From assembly GCA_035708085.1 (NCBI GenBank), contig DASSTE010000039.1:1-27738 (forward strand): a stretch of DNA of 27,738 nucleotides. Direction: 5' to 3'. The notes beneath the pieces were generated by a model. That model did not search any database and had not been told where the DNA came from. It worked only from the letters and a program-made list of their open reading frames with translations. Positions 1 through 11,511 of the stretch are shown here, piece after piece; the stretch's first letter is position 1, and the number at the start of each line of letters is the position of its first letter. Source of the DNA: DASSBR01 sp035708085. Lineage in GTDB: Bacteria > Pseudomonadota > Gammaproteobacteria > Natronospirales > DASSBR01. The position numbers were made by a program, and so were the translations under genes.

Positions 1-2606
1 GTTGTGGTCTCGCTTTCGGGAGCTTCGATCTCCATCAGCAGCTTATCGTCCGGCGCGCTGAGATTGCGATAAGTGTAGGTCGTCAGATTCCCCTTCGCGT
101 CGGTGACCTTTTTCTGGTTGAGCCCGTAGGCAATGCTTTCGGTAGCGTCGCCATCTTCCGTACTGCGAACGACCTTGTACAACCGGCCGAGCAGATCATA
201 GAAGTATTGCGTGCCGCTACTCGAGGTGGGGTTGGTCGAGGGATAACTTTCATAGGTGACGTGGCCGGCACTGTCAAACTGGCGATTGACGTAGGACGAG
301 CCCTTCCTGGTCAAAACCGGTCGCAACAGGCTGTCGTAATAGGTGGTTTCGGTTTCGGCGCCGGTGGTTTCCGTTCGGCACAGGCTGCCGGAGTCGATAC
401 CGGCAGGTATATAGCTGCAGGTCGCTAAAGTGAACGTCGTCGGGTCCCAAGACTGAGTGCCGTTTGTCGGGTAGGTGATTTGCTTGAGGCGGCCGAGCGG
501 ATCATAGGCGTAATTGGTCGTATACCCGCGGGTATTGGTGACAGAGGCAATTGTGCCATCGCCATTGACCCCGACCGTCAATTGTCCGCCATCGGCAAAA
601 GTGATATTTCGGGGTCGTCCACGATAGTAGTTGGTTAGCTGCGTTTGATAGCCGGCCGGGTCGGTAATTTTCGTCAGCAGACCTTCGCCAGTCCAACCGT
701 AAGTGCCGACCAAGCGGCCGAATTTGGTAACCGAGCCGATGCGACCGCTAGAAAGGAAGGTGGCTGCATAGGGAACGAGATTAGCCACGTCAGACGGAGC
801 TTTTATGGTGACGGAGGCCAATTGGCCGAGCCACCAGGCGGATCTGAGGTTTTCGTAGGTGTACGCCTTTTCGAGCTGTTGGCCCGAACTGTTGTATTCG
901 AGGCGCATGAGCGGGTCGCCATAGCCGTCCCAGGACGAGTCAGAGTCTGGATTGGGTACTTCCCAACTATACGTGGCACCGTCTTGGGCAATGTGCTGTC
1001 CGGACTGCCGGACGATCGCTCGAGATCGTTCGTTGTTGCTCCACATGACGCCGGAGTCGCCGGCTTGGATATCACGCAAGCTGTAGTCGTTGGTCACTCG
1101 ACGATAGTAATTGCTGTCGGACGCATGAAGATAATAATCGATCATATCCAGATTGCCTTCGTGCCAATCCAGACGGATGTCGAACCAGTACGTAGTCTTG
1201 CCACCGTCGGGATCGAGTACCGATACGGATTTGCGGGTGGCGCCGGAGCTGCCCGAATACCAGCCCGGAGTCTGAGAGTACTGGTAGGTCCAAGTCAGCG
1301 ATGCCATGTTTGAACCGCTGATGGTCTTTGATTTAAGCGCGAGCGTGTAGTAGTCAATCGGATATTCAGCCCGTCCTGGCGCGCCCACATAGTCACTGAG
1401 ACAATCGTCAGGCACATCCGCATGGCCTTGCCGGACCGCCCCGAGCACAAATTTTACGGTTGTGCCGTAAGGGCCGGTAATGGTGCCCGATACGGATGAT
1501 GGCGCCGCACTTCCGGGGCCTTGCGTGCAATCGAGGGGATGATCAACATACAATGCGGCGTCAGCCAGAGCGCTTAAGTTGAATTTCCACTCGCGGCCGT
1601 CCGGTAATGTAACCGTGTACAGAAGCCCATTGGAATAAGCGTAGGTCCAAGTCTTCCCGTTGGCGACGACACTCCCTACCTTGCCATCGGAATTGTAGTT
1701 CACCTCGATCTTCCGCCCATCGTTGGCCGTTATCGAAGTCAGCTTACCGGACGAATCGTAATGATACGCCACCCAATTGCCAAACGGGTCCTCGACGCGG
1801 CTCGCCAGCATTACGAAGCGCGAGCGCGGGAGAATGTTGCCGTCATTGGTTTTCCTCAGCGCCGGCACCGGTTCAGTGGTCTGTCGATCAAAATAGTAGG
1901 TCCATCCATCCGGTGTATGGAGGATGAAGCCTTCACCCGGGGTGCCGCCGGCTTCACCGTTCTTATCCACGCCGCCGTTAATGCTAGAGCACTCGATCGC
2001 CCAGTAGTTGTTGGTGACGATGGGATATTGGCTGGAGCTCGTAGGCGTCAGAGCATCGTTTCCGACTCTCAGAAGCTCCTGCGTCCCTTTGCCGGGGATA
2101 TGCACATAGTAGCCGTGCCAATAGTCCGACGGTTCGTATTTCGGGTAACCATCTTTGAAGCGTTCCGGGGGTGGCGGTCCAAATGCGCTGCAGCGGTCAT
2201 CTGGCCAACCACCGTCAGGCGCGTTCGGCGTTTTTTGCGCGAGTACTGTGTAAATCTTCGGGATATCGATGCGCCAGTCATGCAACTCGCCGATATCTGT
2301 TGTTAATGGCGAGGTGATGAAATGGCCATCCGGCGTAAATGTGCGCGCAAACTCGACCGGCAGATCACTGTTGCCCGGGATAGAGACATCAACTTCGCGG
2401 ATAGTAAGCTGACCTGAGGCCAAGTCGACTTGACCACCCACCGGATCATCGCCCAATGGGTTGAGTGTTTTGTCGACCGTATAGAGCTTGTCGATCTCGT
2501 CGCCTGGCGTGACGCTGCCGCCGCTACTGGCATAAGCCGATACAAGCGGCGGAGCGCAAATCAGCAAGCCGAGGACCAAAAAGTAGAGAGACCGCTTATT
2601 CTTCAT
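1..2606 (-). CDS. Secreted RHS/YD-repeat protein (C-terminus beyond window)
   Basis: The frame stays open from an ATG at 2606 to the left edge, about 868 codons without a stop at the points I checked, so the 3' end is outside the window. Residues 1-26 form a Sec signal peptide (MKNKR, then a hydrophobic stretch ending VSAYA). A segment near residues 40-75 (DPVGGQVDLASGQLTI, then PVEFARTF) resembles the DUF6531-type N-terminal region of RHS proteins. YD-like repeats follow: YHYDSSGKLTSI, YAYDPLGRLKQITY near residue 697, and YFYDLLGRLYKV. RHS proteins build a hollow beta shell that often encloses a C-terminal toxin or carries surface functions; no C-terminal domain is visible here. The start is preceded by a G-rich stretch (GGGGATGGGGC) that can act as ribosome binding site. 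Base composition is less GC-rich than the neighbours, which fits horizontal origin. Family is confident, function is not. Confidence 0.88.
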   Translation of the reverse strand, partial: MKNKRSLYFLVLGLLICAPPLVSAYASSGGSVTPGDEIDKLYTVDKTLNPLGDDPVGGQVDLASGQLTIREVDVSIPGNSDLPVEFARTFTPDGHFITSPLTTDIGELHDWRIDIPKIYTVLAQKTPNAPDGGWPDDRCSAFGPPPPERFKDGYPKYEPSDYWHGYYVHIPGKGTQELLRVGNDALTPTSSSQYPIVTNNYWAIECSSINGGVDKNGEAGGTPGEGFILHTPDGWTYYFDRQTTEPVPALRKTNDGNILPRSRFVMLASRVEDPFGNWVAYHYDSSGKLTSITANDGRKIEVNYNSDGKVGSVVANGKTWTYAYSNGLLYTVTLPDGREWKFNLSALADAALYVDHPLDCTQGPGSAAPSSVSGTITGPYGTTVKFVLGAVRQGHADVPDDCLSDYVGAPGRAEYPIDYYTLALKSKTISGSNMASLTWTYQYSQTPGWYSGSSGATRKSVSVLDPDGGKTTYWFDIRLDWHEGNLDMIDYYLHASDSNYYRRVTNDYSLRDIQAGDSGVMWSNNERSRAIVRQSGQHIAQDGATYSWEVPNPDSDSSWDGYGDPLMRLEYNSSGQQLEKAYTYENLRSAWWLGQLASVTIKAPSDVANLVPYAATFLSSGRIGSVTKFGRLVGTYGWTGEGLLTKITDPAGYQTQLTNYYRGRPRNITFADGGQLTVGVNGDGTIASVTNTRGYTTNYAYDPLGRLKQITYPTNGTQSWDPTTFTLATCSYIPAGIDSGSLCRTETTGAETETTYYDSLLRPVLTRKGSSYVNRQFDSAGHVTYESYPSTNPTSSSGTQYFYDLLGRLYKVVRSTEDGDATESIAYGLNQKKVTDAKGNLTTYTYRNLSAPDDKLLMEIEAPESETT

Positions 2607-2642
2607 GCCCCATCCCCACCCCAAGCTATTTTATTAGATCGC

Positions 2643-2670
2643 AATTTACCGCAGATTCCGGAATTTGCAA
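2643..2670 (-). promoter_or_regulatory. Putative sigma-70 promoter of the RHS gene
   Basis: On the minus strand TTGCAA (2670-2665) and TAAATT (2648-2643) are separated by 16 bases, about 36 bases upstream of the RHS start codon. The spacer contains the perfect palindrome ATTCCGGAAT (2655-2664). The AT-rich 98-base gap after lptE contrasts with the GC-rich operon, and I see no convincing terminator after lptE, so read-through is also possible. Confidence 0.4.
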
Positions 2671-2704
2671 ATCTTTTTTATCAGGGCATTTTTAGAAGCA
2701 CGAA

Positions 2705-3210
2705 TCAGGGCTTGTCTGCTGGCTCTCCCGGCGCTTTGACGGCCGCGAGCCGCCGCAGGATCACCTGCACGAGATCGCTGCGCATCGCGTCGAGCAGGCG
2801 TTGCGCTTCCTGGTTGCCGGCCAGTACGTTGTCGGGGTCGAAAACGTAATCGCGCGTCAGCGACACGGTTTGCGGCTCAAGCAGCGTCTGGCCCTGATGA
2901 GTGACCGAGAACGAAACGGCGTAATGCAACTCGTAGGCTTGCGGGCGGTCTTTGCTGTCGACGGAGCTGACGCGCTGACCGGCGTCGTCGCGCAGGATGT
3001 GCAGTTCGGCGGTCGCGACAGCCGGCGACTGAACCACTTCAATGTTTGTGCCACTCAGTGCGCGTGTCAATTCGCGGACCAGCGTGCCGTACGGGTTCGC
3101 GCCGACGATAACGGTGCGCTGCATGACCGGCGGCAGGTTGCGGGCCCGTTGCAGGTGATAGCCGCAGCCGGCAAGCGCGAGCGCGACGAGCAACAGGGCG
3201 AGTCGTTTCA

Positions 3211-3211
<1 letters not shown>
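2705..3211 (-). CDS. lptE: LPS-assembly lipoprotein LptE
   Basis: A 168-residue lipoprotein. The N-terminus MKRLALLLVALALAGC is a lipoprotein signal with the lipobox LAGC and acylated Cys near residue 16, followed by GYHLQ, the conserved opening of mature LptE/RlpB. In the family, LptE plugs the LptD beta barrel in the outer membrane and helps deliver lipopolysaccharide to the surface. The start codon shares one base with the leuS stop codon (TAATG at 3213-3209), so translation is probably coupled, and leuS-lptE is a standard gammaproteobacterial pair. The gene that commonly follows, holA, is absent; the RHS gene lies 98 bases downstream instead. Confidence 0.93.
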
Positions 3212-5787
<2,576 letters not shown>

Positions 5788-7539
5788 CCGATTGATTCAG
5801 GTTAGGCGAACGCGAAAGTGTATCGTGTTCTTCGGCGGTGTACATCAACGCGGCGAACGTGCCGACGAAAATGACGTAATAATCAATGATCAGCGAGTGG
5901 TTAAAAATCGTCTCGGTGATGCCGAAGATCGCAAAGCCGCTGATGACGATCATACCGGCGTAGGCGCAGCGCCGAACGGCCGCATCACGCGCACCGAGAC
6001 GGCCGGCGAACAGGTATGCGGGCACGCCGAGCAACAGCAGCAATTCGATCATGCCGATGATGCCGCGGCTCGCCAGCGCGTTCAGGTACTGATTGTGCGG
6101 ATGATCGTAGGTCGCCGTGACGGGCGCGGCGAGGCCCTTGTCAACGCGCATCGCCGCCGCCGCACGGTACGCGCCGGTGCCGACGCCGGCAATCCAGTGG
6201 TTCGTGAAGATGTCCCACGCGACGCCCCACATCGCGAGCCGCGCGCCGACCGACGTGGCAGTATAAAAGTAGCGGTACGCGCCGGGGTTCATCTGCAACG
6301 GCACGACCCACAGCTCGTCCCCCGCCGGCACTTCCAGGCCGAGCCGATCATAACGGCGAAAGCGCTGCGGCTTGCCTGTAATCACGATTTTGCGATACTC
6401 CGGCCAGTGGACGCGCTGTTCGCCGGTGCCGGAAATCCGCACGCGGCCGGTGCCGCGCACCAGCACGCTCGCGAAGCCGGGCATGTCGTCGTGATCGACG
6501 ATGCGCGAGATCCACGCCCAGCCGCCGTGATCCGGGTCGGCTGTCAGATGCAGCGCCATGCCGCCGGCGCAGCGGTCGCCGAAACCGGCCTTCTCGAGCG
6601 CGCCCGCGTCATGCACCGCCTCGATCCGCGGCGCGTGCTTGCCATGCCTGATCGCCGAATGCGCCAGCCCGCGCGCCAGCGGCCGCGCGCTGATGCAGGT
6701 CGATCTGGGCACGGCGGCGACGGCATCGCGAAAATGGATATAGCTGTTCCAGCCGCCGAAGGCGGCCGCGATGCGCGGCCCCATCCCGATCGCCGGCACC
6801 GCGACCACGGCGGCCGCAATGGCGATCGCGCCGCCGATGACCGCGAGCCGCCAGCGCACGCCCAGGTGCCGCGTCAACGCCGCGATGGCGAGCGCACCGA
6901 AGACCGGTATCGCCAGCCAGCCGCCGCGCGTGCCGGAGAGGATGCTCGCGGTCAGCCCACCGGCGAGACCCAGGATGCCGGCGGTCACGACCAACCAGCG
7001 TCGCCAGCCGCCACGCGTATCCGGCATCATCACGATCGCGACGAAACCGGACATCAGCGCGAGGTCGCCGAAGGTGATGGCAATACTGTCGCCGGCTGCG
7101 CGCACCACGCCGTTGGCTTCGAAGTATTGCGCCAGCCCGCAACCGGCGGCGACCACCGAGCCGATGACGAATGCCAGCCAGACCGTCCAGCGCGGCGGCC
7201 CGAGGCGGCGCAGCGCGAGGTAGGCGGGGATCATCACAATGAAACGCAGAAACCGGCCGAGCACGCGAAAGCCGAGATTCGTCTGGACGCCGTGGAGATA
7301 GGCGAAGATCGCGATTCCGGCATAGGCGGCCGCGACCCAGACGAGCAGCTTCTCGGCGGCCGTGAGCCCGCGGCCGAAGCCGTAGCGGAAGCCGAGATAC
7401 ATGCCGACGAGGCCGAGCGCCAGCAGCGAATAGCTGTCGACGCGGTCGACAACGAGCGCCATCGTCGCCGTGGCGACCATGGCGAGCGTGACGATGATCT
7501 GACAGGCGCGATTTCCCCAACCGTACTGCAATACCGCAG

Positions 7540-9090
7540 TCACTGTGTGTGTGCCTTTTGCCGGCGGCGTTCCTGAATGGCCGCTATCGTCGCACCGAAC
7601 AGTATTGCCAGCAAGGCAAATACCAGCGGCAGATTACCGCCGGCCACGGCGTACGGCGTCGCGCCGGCGTACGGGCGCACCTTGGCGGTCAGTACGCCGA
7701 CGGTGTCGATCGGCAGCCGCTTGAGCACCCGGCCGTGCGGGTCGACGACCGCGGTGATGCCTGTATTGGTCGCGCGCACCGCGAAACGGCCGGCTTCGAG
7801 TGCGCGCATGCGCACAATCTGCAAGTGCTGCGGCAGCGCGATCGAGTCGCCGAACCAGGCATCGTCGCTGACGTTGATGAGCAGGTTGGCCGCCGGCAGC
7901 ATCCGGATCAGCTGGGCGCCGAACGCATCCTCGTAGCAGATCGAAATCGCCGCCTTCCAGCGGCCAAGGTCGACCGGCGTCTGGTCGGCGCTGCCGGGAG
8001 CGTAACTCGAATATGGCAGGTTCATGTACTTGAGCCAGCGGCGTACCCAATGCGGGACGGGAAAGTACTCGCCGAACGGTACCAGGTGTTCCTTGTAATA
8101 GAACTGCGGATGCGTGCCGTTGAGCACCACGACGGCGTTGTAGTAAATCGGTTTATGCGCCTCATTCAAGCCATGCCACACAGGTACACCGAGCACCAGC
8201 TCGCCGCCGTGGCCGACAACCTGGTTGGCGAGCGGCAGGACGTAATCGGCGGCGACGTCGCGCAGCAGCGCCGGGATCGCCGTCTCCGGCCAGATGATTA
8301 CATCGCTGCCGAGATGCTTGAGCGTGAGGTCGCGATAGCGCTTGAGCGACTGCGCAAACGCGTGTTCGTTCCACTTGGTCGACTGCGCGATGTCGCCCTG
8401 CACGAGGCTGATAGTGAAAGGCGGACCGACCGGATGCGTCCAGTTGACCGCGCGCAGCCAGAAGCCCAGCACCCAGACGAGGATCAGTGCCGCGAGCGCC
8501 AGCATGCGACGGCGCTGCGCGAGGGCCAACCCCCGCCGGGACGGTGCGAAGATCAGGACCGCGAGGCCGGCCGTCAGCGCGACCGTAAAGCCGATGCCGA
8601 ACACGCCGGCGATCGGACCGTAACCGGCAAGCGGCGAATCAACCTGGCTGTAGCCGGCGGCGAGCCAGGGAAAGCCGCTCGCGATCCAACTGCGCACCCA
8701 TTCCAGCAGCGCCCACAGCGCCGGCAGCGCCACCAGATAGCGCCGCCAGCCGCGCGCGGGCGCCAGATACGCCGCCGCCCACAGTACCGTCGCCGAAAAC
8801 AGGCCCATCACCGCAACCAGAACGAAGAGCATCAGCGCCGCGAGCCAGATCGGTGCGTTGCCGATCAGGTGCACGCTGATATAAATCCAGTAAACGCCGA
8901 AGGCGAACTCGGCGAAACCGAACAGCCAGCCGAGCAGGAAAGCGCGCTGGGGACGCTGGTCCTCGGCCAGCCAGAACAGCGCCGCGAGAGTGAGCGGCAT
9001 GAGAGGGAACCCGCCGAACGGCGCGAACGCCAGCACGGCGATCGCGCCCAGCGCAAGGGCGACCAGCGGCCCGACCGGCAGTGATTTCAC
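7540..9090 (-). CDS. lnt: Apolipoprotein N-acyltransferase
   Basis: Lnt adds the third acyl chain to the N-terminal cysteine of lipoproteins at the outer face of the inner membrane. An N-terminal bundle of membrane helices is followed by a nitrilase-type domain whose triad is visible: Glu269 in WPETAIP, Lys333 in YYKEHLVPFGEYFP and Cys385 in SICYED, nearly the same numbering as in E. coli (267/335/387). I chose the GTG at 9090, which overlaps the corC stop as GTGA and gives 516 residues beginning with the hydrophobic helix; a longer frame begins at 9171 inside corC but adds a non-hydrophobic tail. The mature products needing Lnt include LptE in the same operon. Confidence 0.95.
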   Translation of the reverse strand: MKSLPVGPLVALALGAIAVLAFAPFGGFPLMPLTLAALFWLAEDQRPQRAFLLGWLFGFAEFAFGVYWIYISVHLIGNAPIWLAALMLFVLVAVMGLFSATVLWAAAYLAPARGWRRYLVALPALWALLEWVRSWIASGFPWLAAGYSQVDSPLAGYGPIAGVFGIGFTVALTAGLAVLIFAPSRRGLALAQRRRMLALAALILVWVLGFWLRAVNWTHPVGPPFTISLVQGDIAQSTKWNEHAFAQSLKRYRDLTLKHLGSDVIIWPETAIPALLRDVAADYVLPLANQVVGHGGELVLGVPVWHGLNEAHKPIYYNAVVVLNGTHPQFYYKEHLVPFGEYFPVPHWVRRWLKYMNLPYSSYAPGSADQTPVDLGRWKAAISICYEDAFGAQLIRMLPAANLLINVSDDAWFGDSIALPQHLQIVRMRALEAGRFAVRATNTGITAVVDPHGRVLKRLPIDTVGVLTAKVRPYAGATPYAVAGGNLPLVFALLAILFGATIAAIQERRRQKAHTQ

Positions 9091-9947
9091 GACACCGGCG
9101 AATCCGCGTCGAACGTCACTTCCAGCAAATGAATCCGCCGGCTGTCGGCGCTGATGACTTTGAATTCGCACGTCCCCAGTCTCGTTTTCTCGCCCCGCCT
9201 CGGCATGTGCGCAAAACCCTGCATGACGAGGCCACCCACGGTGTCGAATTCCTCGTCGCTGAACGCCGTGCCGAAATACTCGTTGAAATCCTCGACCGGC
9301 GTCAGCGCCTTGACGGTAAAGTGACGCTCGCCGCGGCGCACGATCTGGTTTTCCTCGTCGATGTCGTGCTCGTCGTCGATCTCGCCGACAATCTGCTCCA
9401 GCACGTCCTCGATCGTCACCAGGCCCGCGACGCCGCCGTATTCGTCGACGACGATCGCCATGTGGTTACGGCTGGCGCGAAACTCCTTCAGCAGCATGTT
9501 GAGGCGCTTGCTCTCCGGAATGAACGGCGTCGGCCGGAGATATTCACGCACGCTGAACGTTGCGCCCTCGCCTTCGGTGAAATGCCGCAGCAGGTCCTTG
9601 GCCAGCACGATGCCGGCGATCTCGTCGCGGCTCTCGCCGATCGCAGGGAAGCGCGAGTGCCCGGATTCGATGATCAGCGGCAGCAGGTCGGCGAGCGCCG
9701 CGTCCTTGTCGATCACCACCATCTGCGAGCGCGGCACCATTACGTCGCGCACCTGCATCTCCGCGACCTGAAGGACGCCTTCGAGCATCGCCAGCGCGTC
9801 TGCATCGAACAGCTCGCGTTCCTGCGCGTCGCGCAGCAATTCCAGCAGTTCCTCGCGGTCGCGGGGTTCGCCGGCGAGCGCCTGGCCCAGACGTTCAAAC
9901 CAGGACCGGCTCTGCGCCGGCTGGGTACTGGGGTCGTCGTCTGACAT
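9087..9947 (-). CDS. corC: CorC/YbeX-family CBS-domain protein (magnesium/cobalt efflux)
   Basis: A 286-residue cytosolic protein starting MSDDD, like E. coli CorC. Two CBS domains (from VRDVMVPRSQM to about residue 190, ending VTIEDVLEQIVGEI) are followed by the CorC_HlyC transporter-associated domain (FDTVGGLVMQGFAHMPRRGE and ADSRRI). The family is linked to magnesium and cobalt efflux and, as YbeX, to ribosome metabolism alongside YbeY. An upstream ATG at 9980 has no ribosome binding site, so the ATG at 9947 is preferred. It ends overlapping lnt and is separated from ybeY by 123 bases that carry the heptad repeat. Confidence 0.93.
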   Translation of the reverse strand: MSDDDPSTQPAQSRSWFERLGQALAGEPRDREELLELLRDAQERELFDADALAMLEGVLQVAEMQVRDVMVPRSQMVVIDKDAALADLLPLIIESGHSRFPAIGESRDEIAGIVLAKDLLRHFTEGEGATFSVREYLRPTPFIPESKRLNMLLKEFRASRNHMAIVVDEYGGVAGLVTIEDVLEQIVGEIDDEHDIDEENQIVRRGERHFTVKALTPVEDFNEYFGTAFSDEEFDTVGGLVMQGFAHMPRRGEKTRLGTCEFKVISADSRRIHLLEVTFDADSPVS

Positions 9948-9998
9948 TCGGAATATCGTTCTCTGGCTCAAAGGGGCCATTCTACCGAATATGGGAGG

Positions 9999-10075
9999 GG
10001 TAAAAGGTAAAAGGTTAAAGGTTAAGGGCCGGGAGCGGCCTTTAACCCTTCACCTTTAACCCTTGACCCTTTACC
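9999..10075. repeat. 77-bp palindromic heptad-repeat element between ybeY and corC
   Basis: Read on the minus strand there are five direct heptads of pattern GGTNAAR (10075-10041), a 14-base core GGCCGCTCCCGGCC able to form a 5-bp hairpin with a CTCC loop (10040-10027), then four inverted heptads of pattern YTTNACC (10026-9999). The whole is exactly eleven times seven bases. The first heptad contains the ybeY stop codon TAA. It could fold into one long imperfect hairpin in the ybeY-corC transcript and may act as an attenuator, RNA stabiliser or mobile repeat; none of this is shown by the sequence. Confidence 0.8.
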
Positions 10076-10526
10076 TTCCTTTGTACGGATCCCCATACCC
10101 GAGCTCGGCCAGGATAACGATCTCCAGCCCTTCCATCTCGTCCGCTTCGGCATCGTTCTGATGGTCGAAGCCGATCAGGTGCAGGATGCCATGCACCGTC
10201 AGGTGCGCCCAGTGCGCCTCGACCGGCTTGCCCTGCTCGGCGGCCTCGGCCGCGACCACCGGGCCGCAGATCACGAGATCGCCGATCAGCGGGAGATCGA
10301 CGCCCGGCGGCAACTCGGCCGGAAACGACAGCACGTTGGTTGGACCTTCGCGATCGCGGTAGCGCCGATTGAGCGCCGCCCCTTCGTCGGTATCGACGAT
10401 GCGGATCGCCACCTCGGCATCCTCGCGGCGGCCGGCCAGCGCCGCCGCCACCCAGCGGCTGAAATCGGTTTCGCCGGGCGCCGCGCCGCCCGGCCACGCC
10501 GACTCGACGTGAACGTCAATCACCAT
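10071..10526 (-). CDS. ybeY: Endoribonuclease YbeY (rRNA maturation factor)
   Basis: A 151-residue protein with the zinc-binding signature HGILHLIGFDH; the ligands are His112, His116 and His122. NRRYRDREGPTNVLSFP is also a family hallmark. YbeY is a metal-dependent single-strand RNase needed for 16S rRNA 3'-end processing and 70S quality control. The ATG at 10526 lies inside the end of phoH (11-base overlap), the usual arrangement for this pair. Its stop codon is part of the heptad repeat element. Confidence 0.96.
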   Translation of the reverse strand: MVIDVHVESAWPGGAAPGETDFSRWVAAALAGRREDAEVAIRIVDTDEGAALNRRYRDREGPTNVLSFPAELPPGVDLPLIGDLVICGPVVAAEAAEQGKPVEAHWAHLTVHGILHLIGFDHQNDAEADEMEGLEIVILAELGYGDPYKGR

Positions 10527-11511
10527 TGCGATTATTGGTAGCTTCGTAGGCCGTCACTATCCGCTGCACCAGCGCGTGGCGCACGACATCTTGCGCGCTG
10601 AAGAACGTGAAGCTGATGCCTTTGACGTCCTTGAGCACTTCGACCGCATCGCGTAGCCCCGAGCGTTGCTTCGACGGCAGATCGATCTGCGTTACGTCGC
10701 CGTTTACGACCGCGCGCGAGCCGAAGCCGATACGGGTTAGAAACATTTTCATCTGCTCGACAGTCGTGTTCTGCGCCTCGTCGAGAATTACGAAGGCTTC
10801 GTTGAGCGTCCGCCCGCGCATGTATGCGAGCGGCGCGACCTCGATCACCTGGCGCTCGATCAGCCGCGCAACCTTTTCAAAGCCGAGCATTTCATAGAGC
10901 GCGTCGTAAATCGGCCGGAGATACGGGTCGACTTTCTGGGCCAGGTCGCCGGGCAGAAAACCGAGCCGTTCGCCCGCCTCGACCGCCGGGCGTACCAGCA
11001 CCAGACGACGGACCTCGTCGCGCTCCAGCGCTTCGACCGCGCTCGCAACGGCGAGATAGGTCTTGCCGGTGCCGGCCGGCCCAATGCCGAAGTTAAGGTC
11101 GTGGCGCTGGATGTTGTGCAGGTAGCGGCGCTGGTTGGCGCCGCGCCCGCGGATGCGGCCCCGGCGTGTCTGGATAACGACATCGTCCGCGCCGCTTTCG
11201 CTGCCGCTGCCGGTGGCGCTCGCCTCCTGCAGGGCCAAATGAATGCGTTCCGGATTCAGCGGCTGGTTGGCGGTGTCGGCATACAGCGACGTCAACACGC
11301 TTGCCGCCGCGTCGACCGCCGGCGCATCGCCGATCAGGTGGAAGTGATTGCCGCGATTGTTGATTTCGACGCCGAGGCGCTGCTCGATCTGGCGCAGGTG
11401 CCGGTCGAACTCGCCGCCCAGATTTGCCAGCCGGGTGTTGTCGGCCGGCTCCAGTACGAGATCGCGGGAATCAGGCAACGGCGGGTTCTTGCTCGATGGC
11501 AACACGGCCAC
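10516..11511 (-). CDS. phoH: PhoH-like ATPase (YbeZ)
   Basis: A PhoH-family P-loop ATPase of up to 331 residues. Walker A is GPAGTGKT at residues 144-151 and the Walker B region is FVILDEAQN; LVRPAVEAGERLGFLPGDL and TGIGFG-like downstream motifs match YbeZ. The family partners YbeY in RNA metabolism. The start is uncertain: GTG at 11511 (used here), GTG at 11505 or TTG at 11502 all lie within the last 41 bases of miaB, and homology begins near LVLEPADN at residue 18. The overlap with miaB implies coupled translation. Confidence 0.94.
   Translation of the reverse strand: MAVLPSSKNPPLPDSRDLVLEPADNTRLANLGGEFDRHLRQIEQRLGVEINNRGNHFHLIGDAPAVDAAASVLTSLYADTANQPLNPERIHLALQEASATGSGSESGADDVVIQTRRGRIRGRGANQRRYLHNIQRHDLNFGIGPAGTGKTYLAVASAVEALERDEVRRLVLVRPAVEAGERLGFLPGDLAQKVDPYLRPIYDALYEMLGFEKVARLIERQVIEVAPLAYMRGRTLNEAFVILDEAQNTTVEQMKMFLTRIGFGSRAVVNGDVTQIDLPSKQRSGLRDAVEVLKDVKGISFTFFSAQDVVRHALVQRIVTAYEATNNRNGD

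Noticed and set aside
645..1313. Plus-strand frame of 222 codons inside the RHS gene
   Set aside because: The minus-strand frame is continuous and shows RHS motifs on both sides; the plus frame has none.
5792..7576. 594-codon plus-strand frame opposite the O-antigen ligase-like gene
   Set aside because: Translation is dominated by Arg, Asp, His and Ala with no recognisable motif; the minus-strand membrane protein has clear family motifs.
7549..9084. 511-codon plus-strand frame opposite lnt
   Set aside because: Antisense shadow; lnt has its full catalytic triad.
10042..10497. Frame overlapping ybeY that ends in the heptad repeat
   Set aside because: Arg/Gly-rich shadow in another frame of ybeY; its repetitive tail simply translates the heptads.
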